DNA of 64,000 nt from Rhodeus uyekii (lineage: Eukaryota > Chordata > Actinopteri > Cypriniformes > Acheilognathidae), in the NCBI GenBank assembly GCA_037043235.1, contig JAWRVZ010000054.1:2254001-2318000 (forward strand), in the 5' to 3' direction. This document shows, in pieces, positions 12,310 to 24,300 of this stretch (the first letter of the stretch is position 1; every line of letters starts with the position of its first letter). The position numbers and the translations under genes were made by a program. The notes beneath the pieces were generated by a model. That model did no database searches. It was not told where the DNA came from and worked only from the letters and a program-made list of their open reading frames with translations.

Positions 12310-13250
12310 TTTCTGCTTCTGCATGGATGTGGTAACAGATTAATTATTAATTATTGACACAAATCTCTCTGTGTAATGAGAGTGCCTATTCAGCTGTCAG
12401 AACTTTCATTAAACTACTTTGGGTCATTCCAGACATGTCCTTGAAAAAAATAGTTTAATTTCATTTAAATGAGGCCAAGGGACAGGACTAGGAGCAATAG
12501 TTTAATGAATAAAACCTAATTAGGATTTTAGACTGGGGTATTTTATATTTGGAATATTTTTATATCTTGTCTTTGGGCATTTTCTATTTGTCTTTTATCA
12601 AAGCTTTTTCAAATCTGTGCTACTTTTTTCTCACTATAATTGTCAGTAACATTAGATCTTTTAATGTTTAGGATTCAAAATCCTTATAGATTCTATGAAA
12701 TATTATCTGCTTATTAAATCACTGCATTCTGTTTATTTATGCATATTCATAATAACACAACATTGCCCAAAAATCCCAGCTGCAGCCTGATAGGAAAGTC
12801 CGCTGTGCTCTCTATCCATAAGCAACAAAGCTTTCCACTGTCCTTCATGAATACTTATGAGTGAAGAAGGAGCTGGCATCTCTCCTGTCTGCATTGTGCA
12901 TTTACAAATAACTACTTTAAGCCTTAAGCCTACTTTAAGGAGGCAATTAACGCATTCATGTGATAGCTTGTAACTATTTGTACTAGAAGAAGAGTTGTAT
13001 AGCCATTCAAAAACATATGACTTTTCTAGAGATTTTTGCTATTGCAATCATTGGGTTTAGTTGGACTTTATGGTTAGGCTTGGAGACCGCGATGTTACAA
13101 TAGCAAAAGTAAGCTTCTCAAGCACTTTTAGTTAAGCATATTATTGGAATGAGAACTGAAAATACAATCAGATCATCATTTATCAATTTATTGTCGCAAA
13201 TATGTAATTTTAATAATCGGAAAAGAAAAACACATTTTACATTTTATATG
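12310..13250. other. Anonymous sequence including a complex, non-repetitive block
   Basis: No gene was found. The stretch 12720-12960 is of higher complexity than its surroundings and resembles no repeat I know. It could be a conserved noncoding element, but conservation cannot be judged from one sequence. Confidence 0.4.
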
Positions 13251-13252
13251 TA

Positions 13253-14365
13253 CAGTGGAGTCACGGTTAATTCGCCAATACTATTATGTCGACAGTTTTT
13301 GAAGTGGAACCGCCAAACTCCATATTTATCTTGTATTTTCGATTTTTTTAATGTCGATTCATTAATGTCGCCGAAATCTATTATCTCGAGCAAAAAAAAA
13401 GGGTGAAATTCGCCACTTCACATGGTTGTTTCGTGACTAATTTGCGTACCTAATTCACTGCGCATGCTGAGTTTGCCTTGCACGTGGATCGTGGTCCGCT
13501 TACGGTTCACTCCCTGTCGTTGATCTCGTCTCAGGGATAACACGCTGTGGCATCCCGCACGTTTTTTTGTGATTATGTGAGTAATCTTTGTGTTTGTACT
13601 GTAGGAGAATATAATTAAAGGTTTGTGTCAAGAATCGAAGGTGTTTTTTTTTGTGGTGGTTTTGCCTTTTGTTGTTAGTAAACACAGTACAGTGTATGTA
13701 AATTTATTTAGATGAATGCCGATCGCTTCATCAAACAAATCACGGCAACATTGTTGAGTAAAAAGACACCAAAAACTCGAGCATGTACATTCTCATTTAA
13801 TAACTCACATCATGTACATCAATACATTTTCATTTTTCTTTCTTGCGACGGTTGTTGTCTTTGGTGCTCTGACAGCTGACATCTGGCGCTTCACTTCCAC
13901 TATCACTCTGATAGGCTGTCTGGCCTGTCAACCATACAAGAAGACATGATTGGCTGTGCTGCTATGAGGGCAGGCTCTGCTCGTCTCATCCAATGATCAA
14001 CACAACATTTCTTAAAGGGATGAGCGCAGCGGGAGAGACTGCTTTTCTGTTCTGATTCTGACTTGTGTTTGTTTTCTTATTGTGTGAATTTCGCGCACAA
14101 ACACTGTGTACCGAGCCTGAACAGTTATGGATAATTGAAGTCATGCGAGCAACATTTGAAATTCGAAATGTGATCTTGCACAAAAAAGTTAATCAATCTA
14201 TAGGTGCGGGTTATGCCAACGATTTTTTTTACACAAAACCCAAAACCCGCTGGCTGTATGAGCGTGCGGATTATCTGCATCTGAGGGTTATATGTGGGAA
14301 AATATATGTAATATATGTTATATGGGTTATCTCGCTAAACGGTTATCTCGATGCTTTTTTGCTTT
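13253..14365. mobile_element. Tigger/pogo-like element, copy 1 (right end eroded)
   Basis: It starts CAGTGGAGTCACGGTTAATT after a TA dinucleotide. It shares several blocks with 47818-48720: AATGTCG with CGCCGAA, ATCTCGAGCA, CACTTCACATGG and the GGTTATCTCGATG end. It also shares the internal block 13717-13790 with 57670-57745. The interior is interrupted by stops and by an unrelated segment around 13850-14200. Superfamily is inferred from the TA target and the CAGTGGA terminus. Confidence 0.6.
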
Positions 14366-14520
14366 CATGCCCACTCATTGCTTACACCTGTCTCTTGTCA
14401 TCAGCTAATCTTGTATATAAATACACCAGTGTTTCTTTGTTCTGCGTTGTCCAATATAGATGTATTGTTAGAGCTGTTTTCAGTTCTGTTTTGCCTTTTT
14501 TTGTAAAAGAAAAAAAAATG

Positions 14521-14582
14521 TATATATAATATACTGTATATATTTTTTGCATATATATATATAATATACTGTATATATTTTT

Positions 14583-14660
<78 letters not shown>

Positions 14661-14662
14661 CA
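14521..14662. repeat. (TA)n microsatellite with a duplicated ~58-bp leader
   Basis: Two tandem copies of a TATAATATACTGTATATA-TTTTTTGCA unit precede about 70 bases of pure TA. Confidence 0.95.
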
Positions 14663-15525
14663 GTAGAACCCCAACTTACGGGTAAGTCGATTTTCGTATG
14701 TCGGTGAAGCTTTTACAAGTTAATTGCCTAATCCGTTCCAAGCCTTCCAACAACACCACATTTAACATGGGATGAAGCACATCTCAGCTTCATACTTCTT
14801 AATTATCTTCCTTTTTTTGAATCTGTGTAAAGCATCCTCTTCTTCCTTTTCACTTCAGCAACAATCTTCACATCCATGGTTAGTGATTAGAAAAAAGTTT
14901 GTTAACTGGTCACAAAATAATGGCGATGCAGCACGATGAAAACAAAACTTGTATGCAAAAGCACGGAAGAACTTTAGCGTTAGCTTAGCACAGATGATAT
15001 GGGAGAGTATAACACTGCTATGCAAATGCTGGTGGGAGCGATGCTGACCAATAGGAGAGCAGGATTGTAAAAAGTGTTCCCCTTCTTACATGGACTATTC
15101 CAGCCATCCCTGTCATTCAGTACGAAATGGACTATTCCAAAACTTTCCATCTGAGAGAGCTGACGGATGATTAAGGTAAAAGAGATCGGCTGAAGATTGT
15201 ATATATAGTTTATTGAGTGAAATACAGGGAATTAGTGCCAATCGTTGAAGTTTTATCGATCATGCGTAACCACACATCTATGCACCTTTAATAAATACCA
15301 GTCTTGGATTATTCCCTGAGTGAGACATCATTGTTATGACCGGACAAACTGAAGCCTTCATTCAACCCGAACCAAAATCGGCTCGAATTTCAAAACAAAA
15401 CTCTGAAATCGTCGCCTCGCCAAGATTTCGTTTTTCGCATCTCAATCATTTTTTCGTTACTCGGGCGAAAAAAACAACGAAATCTTTTATCGTATGTTGA
15501 ATTTTTCGTACGTATACATATACAT
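14661..15525. mobile_element. Tigger-like non-autonomous element
   Basis: It begins CAGTAGAACCCCAACTTACG after TA and ends with degenerate inverted copies of TTTTCGTAT. Motifs such as TAATCCGTTCCAAGCC are shared with the element at 45635-46704. No transposase frame is present. Confidence 0.65.
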
Positions 15526-15539
15526 ATACATATACATGT

Positions 15540-16890
15540 ATACATATACAAAACTACACTTGGGTCTTCTTTCTCGTTTCTGAAACACTCATCATTACAA
15601 ATAGTCTGTGATTATGCAAAGAGCTTCTGCCATAGGTTGGAGAAAAGGCAGTTCAGATATCAACTTTTGAGTGTTTTCGCACTTGCTGTGTTTATAGTTT
15701 GATTAAAACAAACCCTGGTGAGATTGCTCTGTTATTGCGGTTCATTTGAATAAGTATGAACGCTGTCATCCGAATCCTGGTACACATGAAAGTGGAATGA
15801 GACCCGTGAAAAGATGGTTCTCGGTTCACTTCAAAACGAACTCAGGCCCAGTTCAAATTAAATTATGAACGCAACATAAATTAAATATGACCTTTAATAC
15901 TATACCTTTGGTTTCATTGCAAAATATACATAATAAAAGGCGACCAATCGGGTTGTGAACATATCCTTATGCCTTTAGTGTCTGTATCTAAAACGTCAAT
16001 GTGAACGCTAAGTGGACAAGGACTAAATTGTTTTTTTTTTGGTCCAGACCAAATAAACCAAGCAAACTGAGCAAACCAAGCAAACTGAACTAAAAGTGTG
16101 AACACACTCTTATCTACATCACCTCTTGAGTATTTATACCTATTATCAGAGAACTACACAAAGAGGAATGGTGTTGACATTTTTTTTGTTGTGCATTGTA
16201 ATTTAGTGGGCCCAGACGTCTTTGTGACATGTCTGTTGTCGTTGTCTGTGTCCAGACTGTCTGTCATATCAAGCATTATGGTTGGCAGGAGATTAGTGGG
16301 ACAGGCTGAAACCTTTCCGGAGGTATGCTGTCCTGCCATTCCTCACGCAGGTGGGATGCTCTTGGCCAAGCTGTTTCACTGGGTGAATGTTGGCACAGGC
16401 AAGTGCTTGGTCAAAACCCTAATGGATATTTATATCTTTCCTCTGTCGTAATGGAAAAAGGACAGGAAAAAATACATTATAAGGGCAGTTTGCCTTTCAG
16501 CAGATTTTCTGAACAGTTGCTGTCTTTCTACAACTTAACAGAACACCTGTCCTTGGTCTAGGTTTTATCCAACATAACCATGGTCAATTTATTTTTTTGT
16601 GTGATTTGTTTTTATTTATTATTATTTTTTTTTTACATAATGCAATATTTGCCAAATAAATACTTCATTTATATGGTATTAAAACATTTAATATGATTAA
16701 TGTTCTATATAAAGTAATTCGTGTTCAACCTTATATCAGTTGGCATCTTGTCTGATTTGGCTTCAAGAATTTGTCTTGGTTTTAGTTTTAAGTTCAAAAA
16801 CATGAGACCGTACAATCTTTTATGAACTCTTGGCCACAAAGAAGAACTTAATACTAAATACTAAAGTACCAAAAGCAAAAATCCAATGTT
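15540..16890. other. Anonymous sequence
   Basis: Short overlapping frames at 16098-16451 and 16325-16561 lack domains, splice sites or codon bias. The non-repetitive block 16200-16420 is unexplained. Confidence 0.5.
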
Positions 16891-16894
16891 AAAG

Positions 16895-17515
16895 TGACTT
16901 TTCATGAGCAATACAAAGATAATCAAGCTGTTACGAAGCGAGGTGTGTGTGCTGTGGAGAGACGCGATGAGGAGCAGCAGGATCCAACTCAAAATCACTT
17001 TTATTACACCAAAACGTCACTCTTACTAATGCAAAACTCAGGAATCAGATCACACACCCCCACCAATTTCACAAAAAATCCCTTTAAAACATCAAATTAA
17101 TTTAAAATTTGTAAGATCGTCCATTTCTTTATAATAATTAAAATCTATTGATATTCTTGATTTCACAGAATTCTTAAAAAAACGCTACTAAACTGTTACA
17201 AGCACCTTGATCAATCTTCTCTTTTTGTGTCATATACACAACATTTTTGCAAGTCCTAATATAAAATTAAACACTTGACATTTGTACTTACAGCTTTGGG
17301 AGTATTTAAAACTACAAAGAACTAAGTTTTCAAAGATAAACATTCATAAAAAAAAAAAAAATCCAATCTTAACCCTGCAGAACCCACGGTCAAATTTGGC
17401 CGCTGTTAATTGCTGCTACCCAAAATTAACAAACTCATTTTTTTAATCAAATTTAACTTCAAAAGCCCAGAGTGCCACTTCTGGCCCCTGCATAGAGACT
17501 CCTAGTGGATGAATA
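16895..17515. other. Unclassified repeat-like sequence
   Basis: It contains A-rich runs and a GTTACGAAGCGAGG-type block near 16930 that resembles LTR edges. No boundaries can be fixed. Confidence 0.35.
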
Positions 17516-17589
17516 TTGAAACTCACAAGAGCCAGAGTGGTAGTAACAAGATGTCTGACCACATGCTGTTTAGTTGAGCTGGAAACCAA

Positions 17590-18590
17590 CCCAAACAAAA
17601 TAGTCTTCACCCTGTACACCTACGACTGTGTCGCCTCCCACAAGGACAACATCATCCTGAAGTTTGCGGACGACACTGCAGTGATAGGACGCATCGCTGG
17701 TGGTGACGAGGCAGCTTACAGGAGGGAGGTGGCCAGTCTGGTGTCATGGTGTGAAGAAAACAACCTCACCCTCAACACGGACAAGACAAAGGAAATGATA
17801 GTGGACATGAGGAAGGAGAGGAGAACACCTCAGCCACTGTTCATCCGGGAGCTTGAAGTGGAGAGGGTGTGCAACTTTAAATACTTGGGTGTCCACATCA
17901 ATGAGGACCTCACTTGGACACCTCACATCACGCAGCTGGTCAAGAAGGCTCAACAGCGGCTGTATTTTCTGAGGAGGCTGAGGAAGTTTGGCATGTCGCC
18001 CAAGATCCTCAGCAACTTCTACAGCTGCACCATTGAGAGTGTCCTGACCAGCTGAATCACTGTGTGGTACGGCAGCACTTCTGTCATGGACCGCAAACGC
18101 CTGCAGAGAGTGGTGAAGACTGCACAGACGATCACCAGGACTCCACTGCTCTCTCTGCAGAGCAAATACCAACACAGTAGAGCAAATGAGTCCACAGAAG
18201 AGCTACTTCCATGCAAGACCCCTCCCACCCCCAACATGGTCTATTCACACTTCTACCCTCAGGACGGAGGTACAGAAGTGTGAAATGCAGGAAATCTTTC
18301 CCTCTGCCACAAGACTCCTAAACAGCGGATAGGAGTCTACAATCACAACATTACATGAACAATTGTTTACATACTGCACTACCTCACTTTACTTTACACT
18401 TTACTACTTTACTCTTTTGCCTTTTTTTATATATATTTGCTCTTTTTATTATTTATATATTTATCTTATTTCTATTCTACTTGTGTGACATTTACTGTGG
18501 ACGGCAAAGTAAGACTTTCAATGTACAGGGAAACATGCTTTCTGTCTGTACACATGACAATAAACACTTTGAATCTTGAATCTTGAAGGT
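17590..18590 (+). mobile_element. L2-type LINE, 3' part of reverse transcriptase
   Basis: The plus-strand frame 17600-18054 carries the reverse-transcriptase core FADDTAVIG (the F-x-D-D catalytic box). It continues with NLTLNTDKTKE, then YLGVHINEDLTW and the thumb-like KAQQRLYFLRRL. A single in-frame stop (18053) and later frameshifts break the continuation, which is readable to ~18290. The 3' end at 18562-18590 shows the tandem AATCTTG repeat that terminates L2 elements. The 5' half is missing, typical of 5'-truncated insertions. Confidence 0.9.
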
Positions 18591-18591
18591 T

Positions 18592-19885
18592 TCTGGTAGG
18601 TGTATAGTATGAAGAGTGGTGTGACATGAGTCCTTTTGGGTTGGTTGAAGACTGCGGCGTTCTGCATCTGCAGGGGTTTGATTGCACTGGCAGGAAGTCT
18701 GACCAAAAGAGCATTGCAGTAATCAAGCCTGGAAATGACCATGGCCTGCACCAGAAGTTGTGTAGCTTGCTCAGTTAGGAATAGTCTGATCCTCCTGATG
18801 TTGTGCAGTGCAAACCTGCATGATCGAGCCATCTTTGCGATGTGAGCTTTGAAGGTCAGCTGGAAGATTTCTGGCAGACCTTGATGGGGTAATTGTGGAG
18901 GCACCGATCTGGACGGTGAAGTCATACTGTCGAGTTGCATCGGCAGGAAAGACTAGAAGCTCTGTCTTTGCTAGGTTGAGTTGCAGATGATACTCTTTCA
19001 TCCATGTTGAGATGTCCACTAGGCAGCTTGTGATTCTCACAGCCACCATTGTATCATCTGGTTGAAATGGTAGGTGGAGCTGTGTGTCATCCGAGTAGCA
19101 GTGATAGGAGAGGCCGTGTGCCTCTATGATGGGACCCAGTGATGTGGTGAACATGGAGAAGAGAAGGGGTCCAAGAACTGAGCCCTGTATAACACCGGTG
19201 ATCAGTTGACATTCTTTATCAGTAGACCTCCCTGCAACATGCCACCCTGAAGGACCTATCCGTGAGATAGGATTCAAACCACTAAAGAGGAGTTCCAGTG
19301 ATGCCTAGTGACGAGAGGGTAGATACGAGGATATGGTGATGAACCGTGTCAAAGGCAGCAGTTAGATCTTAAAGAATGAGAACTTTGAATCAGCTTTTGC
19401 ACTCCTACGCTTCTGTGACAGATAGTAATTCAGTCTGCATTCTGAGAGAGAAAAGAAGATACCTGGTTAAAAACAACACGCTCAAGAGATTTTGATATGA
19501 ATGGAAGGAGAGAGACAGGTCTGTAATTAGCAATGAGTGTTGTGTTTAACGTGGGTTTTTTGAGCAGTGGGGTTACCCGAGCCTGCTTGAATGCAGTAGC
19601 GAAAAGTCCCGTGTTAAGGGATGTTGATGATGTGAGTGCTGGTAAGATTGTAGGAGAGATGGCTTGTAGAAGGTGTGATGGGATTGGGTCTAAGGGGCAG
19701 GTGGTTGGATGGCTGGAAAGGAGAAGAGAAGATTAGATACATCCACCTCGGTGAGTGGAGAGAAGGTTGAGAAAGCGTTTCTGGTTACAGAGGTCGAGAT
19801 ACAGAGATAGAGAGATGACAAAGTCACAAAACTTATTTTACAAAAAAGATTTGTGTTTTTACTTGATAACAGTACTGATGGCACG
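18592..19885 (-). mobile_element. Second non-LTR retrotransposon, RT domain, opposite strand
   Basis: The minus-strand frame at 19277-18771 has the palm motif GVIQGSVLGPLLF. It is followed by CYSDDTQL, in which the catalytic Y-A-D-D is changed to Y-S-D-D, and then by LNLAKTELLVFPA. Further pieces continue at 18780-18600 (LDYCNALLV, a conserved LINE segment) and upstream at 19884-19690. Frame breaks and truncation at both ends show it is dead. It abuts the L2 copy tail to tail at ~18590. Confidence 0.85.
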
Positions 19886-19889
19886 ATTT

Positions 19890-20095
19890 CAAATTGTTAT
19901 CTTTGTCCATGTATGGGATAATTTCATTGTGAATGTTTGATTCTCGAACACAACATGGACACTTCACTTCCACTGTTCCCTCTCCACAACAATTACATTA
20001 AACATATTCCAATATGTGGAAATTCAGGTTTTATTATGAAACCACATTTAACAACTGGGAGATTGTCATGGTAAGGTGCTAATTTCCTAATGTAA
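19890..20095. other. Short anonymous interval
   Basis: No feature is recognised. Confidence 0.5.
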
Positions 20096-20099
20096 GCGT

Positions 20100-21610
20100 T
20101 CACTGCATCTTTTTCATTCTGGCATCCCCACCTTGTTGCCTTATTTGGAAATTTAACTCAGTAGCATATGTTTTTATGGCGTAAATGGATGGCTTATCAA
20201 TGGAAGATGGGCACATGACTTCACACCATTCTTGAAGCTTCATTCTTGATGCTGTAATTATTGTTCCTGTTCTTAGCCAGTGCGAATCTTTACACTCAGA
20301 TTGTCCACAAGTGAGCCTCTTTGCATGTCTTGCCTGTTCTGCAGAAACATTAATGTCTCTGAACCTATTTTCACACATTTTTAGGCATTTTAAGACATTG
20401 GTTATCACAGAGTTCAAAGAGAAGCTTTGGAAGATCAGTAGGTACTATTTTGGGAATGAAATGTTCTGCATACTTTGGCATGACTGCAAGCACAACAGGT
20501 TTGGTTTTTGTCTAAAATAACTTTGACACGAAGTCATTGAATTTGGCGTTTGTTGGTGCAAGGACATAGAAGAGAGTTAGATTCTGTTTCTTCTGTTCGT
20601 TATGATGGGTGGTTCCACAGATGGCATTATCAGGTGTTTTTTTCTTAGTTTCAGCTGATGTGAAAAAAACTTCTGTATAGTGCCACTGCTTGATGGTAGT
20701 AACCAGTAGGCTTTCTCCTGAGTGACTGTCAGCTGTCTTGTAGGGGATTTACAGTTAAGACCCGAAGACCAGATATGTTGAATGAAGACCAGAAGTACAG
20801 TCAATAGAATATATTTTAGTTAAGTTTAGTTTGCAGTTTCATCAGCAGAAGCCAGCTTCAGGTCTCACAAGGAGTTCGTAGGCCGCCCCTAATACAATAA
20901 CGTTGTTACAGCAATTATACTCTAACAGAGGGTACTAACTACGTCAATGATGATGGTTAAATGATTCTGATTGGCTAAGAAAGAAAGAAAGAAAGAAAGA
21001 AAGAGAGAAAGAAAGAAAGAAAGATAAACAAGACTAGTAGTTTTCCACACAAGAGCAGGCAGTCTGAAGCATATCTTCGTTGATCACATGGTTGACAGGT
21101 TAGTGACGTGGCTTGCCGAGAACAACAAGTCATTCCGTCTCCTTATGGTGCCAGTTAATCACCTCACCAATACAGACCATATTAACGCACACACAGAAAC
21201 ATAGCTTCTCCAAGGCTGAACTCGGCTCATGTTCCAACTATCAACAGAGAGACTATCCAAAACATTCTGATAACATGTTCAATCTGTTGAGAAGTGCTGA
21301 CAATATTCATCCTTACTCTATGGAGAAAAGTAAAGAAAGGCTTTAAGTAATAATTGGTTACATAGGTGATAGACTGAAGTGTAAGAAAAAGAAAATAAAT
21401 ATATATATATTTACAAACAAAAAATACATACAATATATACAAGCGGCAGTGGATTTCCGAATCGTCCCTTTCAGTCTCAATGTAAAATAGGAGTGCACCG
21501 ACATGACTACATGCCTTACCAAGGCCAGCCATACAATCACAATGGGCTGCTTCAACAATGCCGTTTTTTTTTGGGCAATTATCCAGGGTTTTAATGGTGT
21601 CATTCATACA
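20100..21610 (-). pseudogene. Relic of a YqaJ/SWIM-type, probably transposon-derived ORF
   Basis: Minus-strand 21607-21480 encodes a SWIM-type zinc-binding motif (C-x-C ... C-x-H, in CDCMAGLGKACSHVGALL). Minus-strand 20420-20220 encodes a segment (LTCGQSECKDSHWLRTGTI) that resembles the start of a YqaJ-like nuclease domain. In fish these two domains occur together in repeated, mobile-element-like genes. Stops, a GAAA microsatellite (20984-21026) and unrelated sequence separate the pieces, so this is a broken copy. The domain calls are by eye. Confidence 0.5.
20984..21026. repeat. (GAAA)n microsatellite
   Basis: About ten AAAG/GAAA units with one interruption (AGAGA). Confidence 0.95.
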
Positions 21611-21699
21611 CTGAGAGTGTTATACCTAAAATTGCAGAGAGAATTCTAGTGAACTTTTCTGTTATTTTGAGCATTTTTAAATTAATATCTATACATTGT

Positions 21700-21722
21700 T
21701 TTGGGGGGGGGGGGGGCGGGGG
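21700..21722. repeat. Poly-G run
   Basis: About 20 guanines interrupted by one C, a possible G-quadruplex former on the plus strand. Confidence 0.9.
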
Positions 21723-21948
21723 TTATCCTATTTATTACAGTTAAAATTAGAAATTTGAAGATCTCATATAAATACTAATTAGTAATTGACAATTCAACTC
21801 TAAAAATACTTGACAATTTATGGGGGGGTTAAAGGGAGAATTTCGTACCTTCTGTCTTACTCATCTTGTGGGCCATTGTCTATATGGTGTACTGTACGTA
21901 TATATTTCACTACGTGAACAATAGCGAACACAATTAACAACACCCAGT

Positions 21949-22231
21949 ACGTCTTGGGTTACGTGTGTAACCCTGGTTCCTTGAAGGGGAACGAGACGCT
22001 GCGTCAAAAGCGCAAGGGGAAATGCCTGACGATAGTCTTCTGAAGTACTATGAAACCAAATTGCGTGTGTATGCACATACGGGTCGGTGACGTCATAAAA
22101 GGGGCGCCGGAACCCGGAACCGGCAGCTCACAGTGTCTGAATCGGGCCTAGAGCGCAAGGAGCTGAGGCTGAGACATAGCGTCTCGTTCCCCTTCAGGGA
22201 ACCAGGGTTATATACGTAACCCGAGACGTTC
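21949..22231. repeat. Inverted repeat of DIRS-type terminal sequence
   Basis: The left arm (21949-22005) contains GGTTACG, AACCCTGGTTCC and GGGGAACGAGACGCTGCGTC. The right arm (22175-22231) repeats these in inverted orientation. About 170 bp lies between the arms, including TCGGTGACGTCA. The TCGGTGACGTCA and GCGCCGGAA blocks recur at 31370-31410 near the start of the DIRS element, which suggests a shared family. Confidence 0.7.
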
Positions 22232-24300
22232 CCTTTCATGGGAACTCGAGCTGCGTCAAAAGTACTAGGGGAACGCTATGCCAACGCCACCTCAGTGACG
22301 CCAGCCATAGGAGTGTCGCAGCTTGCTCCGAGCACCCTCGTTCCCGAAGCGAAGAGAGCTCAAGATGACCCTCAACCCTCAAGAATGTGTGCGGCGAGGA
22401 CCAGCCAGCCGCAGCACAGACATCAGCCAAGGACACCCAGAAGGAGCCTTGGAAGCAGCTACGCCCCGAGTAGAGTGGGCCTGGACGCTCAGGAGAGACC
22501 TTCCAGCTGATTTCAGGCGAGAAAGATAGCCTCAGCTATCCACCTGCCCAGTTAGAGGCCGGGACCCACTCGAGGATCCCGGAAGAAAATCCCTGGCCAT
22601 GATCACCAAGGGGGGAGAGGACAGAACCTCGAGCCATGGAGGAAACCAGAACCGAGGGCGAGTCCCCCGGAGGTATGAGGTAAGCAGAGGAGCCACATAA
22701 ACCTCTAGGGAGAAGAACTCCTGAGCAACGCTGTCCCGCAGGAAACAGCCGACGGGGTACATGGTCTCCTTGTGGTGGAGCCTCTGGAGAGGAGAGCAGT
22801 CTTGGCAACCTCGGTTGCGAGACCAGCATTATGCGCCAAGCCCCCTTAGGGACTGAGCTCATCCACTCCAGAACTCCCGGGAGCAGGGCGAAAAGGGTAA
22901 TAATACAGACGTAGCCTCGGCACGTCTGAACCTCGAAACCAGCCGGAGAAGGTCTGGAAGAGGAAGAGAACCCTCAGAGAGCTGAGGGAACCCCAATACC
23001 CTAGGCACCTTCCTCGACAGGACGCCTACTCCCAACTGACAGACGACCTCTGCAATGTTGCCGGATTATGGACAACAAGCAGAAGGCCAAAACGGAGTCA
23101 GAACCCAAAGGGAGAACTCTGGTAAGCGTAGAAACATTATCCGAGACTCTCCAAGGGAGAAAAACCTTCTGATGCAAGAGAGCAGAAGAGGCGGTCCTCA
23201 GATCCAGCCCCAAACCGGAGGCTTGGAAGAGTCTGCCCGACCACCCGGTGTTAAGCGATGGTAGCGGGTAGCGACAGTCTGGGAGGGGGGGGGGACCCCC
23301 TAAACGGTCCACCGGCGGCGGAGAGCGAGGGGAATCGCCGAAGTGAGGTCGGACACACTCAGTGTCAGGACCTCTGTTCATAGCCACTAGCAGAGGGGGC
23401 GGTCCTCAGATCCAGCCCCATGCCCACAGGCTGAGCTTGAGAGCGCCGGCCCGAACCTCTCAATTTTTAGGGAAGGATAGCGGGTAAGGACGCTCTGCTT
23501 GAGTGGAGTGACCCCTCAGGATCACTCCCGGCCCGTAAAGGATGCCTGATCACCCGATACGGGTCCTGGAACCAGAGTCCCTACACTATAGAAGGTGCGT
23601 AGGCATGCCCTGTGACCTTGATAGTGTGGAAATGGGGTACTCCTCAGAGAAAACCCCTTTGGTTCTAGTCACTGCTCTACAGCACTCCAGGTGACTTTAC
23701 CGACACCCAGGGCCGCTGCCTTGGGAGGCAGGTGCTCTGCGAGTGTTAGCAGTGTGTGCTTGGCCTATTGTAAGCTCTGATGGCTGAAAAAAGGCAAAAG
23801 TGTGCAACGGGGGAACCGTGCTAGCACTAAACTGCCCGGGGGAGCCACTCCTCTATGCTCAGCCTCAACCCCCAACCTTAGGAGAGCAGGAACGACACCT
23901 CAATGTCGAACCGCTAGCCCCAGACCAGTCACCAGGGGTAGTTCTTAGAACGTGCTGCGTCCAAGCAAAGTGAGGGTGGCAGAGCTAGGCCGAGAGGATG
24001 TCTCCAAACAGGTACGCCTCCCCCCCACCCCCCCCCCCCCCCCCAGAGGCGAACGTGCTGGAGAGCTGTGGATGGAGAGCTGTGGGAGAGCATGTCTTCC
24101 GGAGAAGACGCTAAACTCCCAGGGCCGCATCAGCTCTCATCCATATGGAACAAGGAAGAGACGGCTGTACAGCCGGAACCTCTAAACGAGAGGAAAAGAT
24201 TTCTATGGTCATACCTCAGGAGAGTGTGCTTCCTGTTCCATGACCAGAGCCTGCTAGAAGTCTACCACACTGAGTTGGACCCCTAAGAGTATCCTGATGA
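22232..24300. mobile_element. GC-rich DIRS-related repeat block without identifiable ORF
   Basis: It begins with the palindrome GTTCCCTTTCATGGGAAC (22229-22246) followed by GCTGCGTCAAAAG. The same arrangement occurs at 31243-31275 in front of the DIRS remnant. The following 2 kb is markedly GC-rich compared with the flanks and has internal near-repeats (GGCGGTCCTCAGATCCAGCCCC at about 23190 and 23399) and a 17-base C run (24024-24043). Open frames on both strands show no reverse transcriptase or recombinase. The block may be the non-coding end of a DIRS element or another unclassified transposon. Confidence 0.5.

Noticed and set aside
14065..14529. 154-aa open frame
   Set aside because: It lies across a Tigger-like element and a TA tract and shows no recognisable domain.
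16098..16451. 117-aa open frame
   Set aside because: It has no homologous domain, signal or splice evidence that I can recognise. Random frames of this size are expected in 64 kb.
22236..23387. Open frames on both strands in the GC-rich block
   Set aside because: High GC lowers stop-codon frequency. The peptides are arginine-, proline- and serine-rich with no known domain and overlap on opposite strands.
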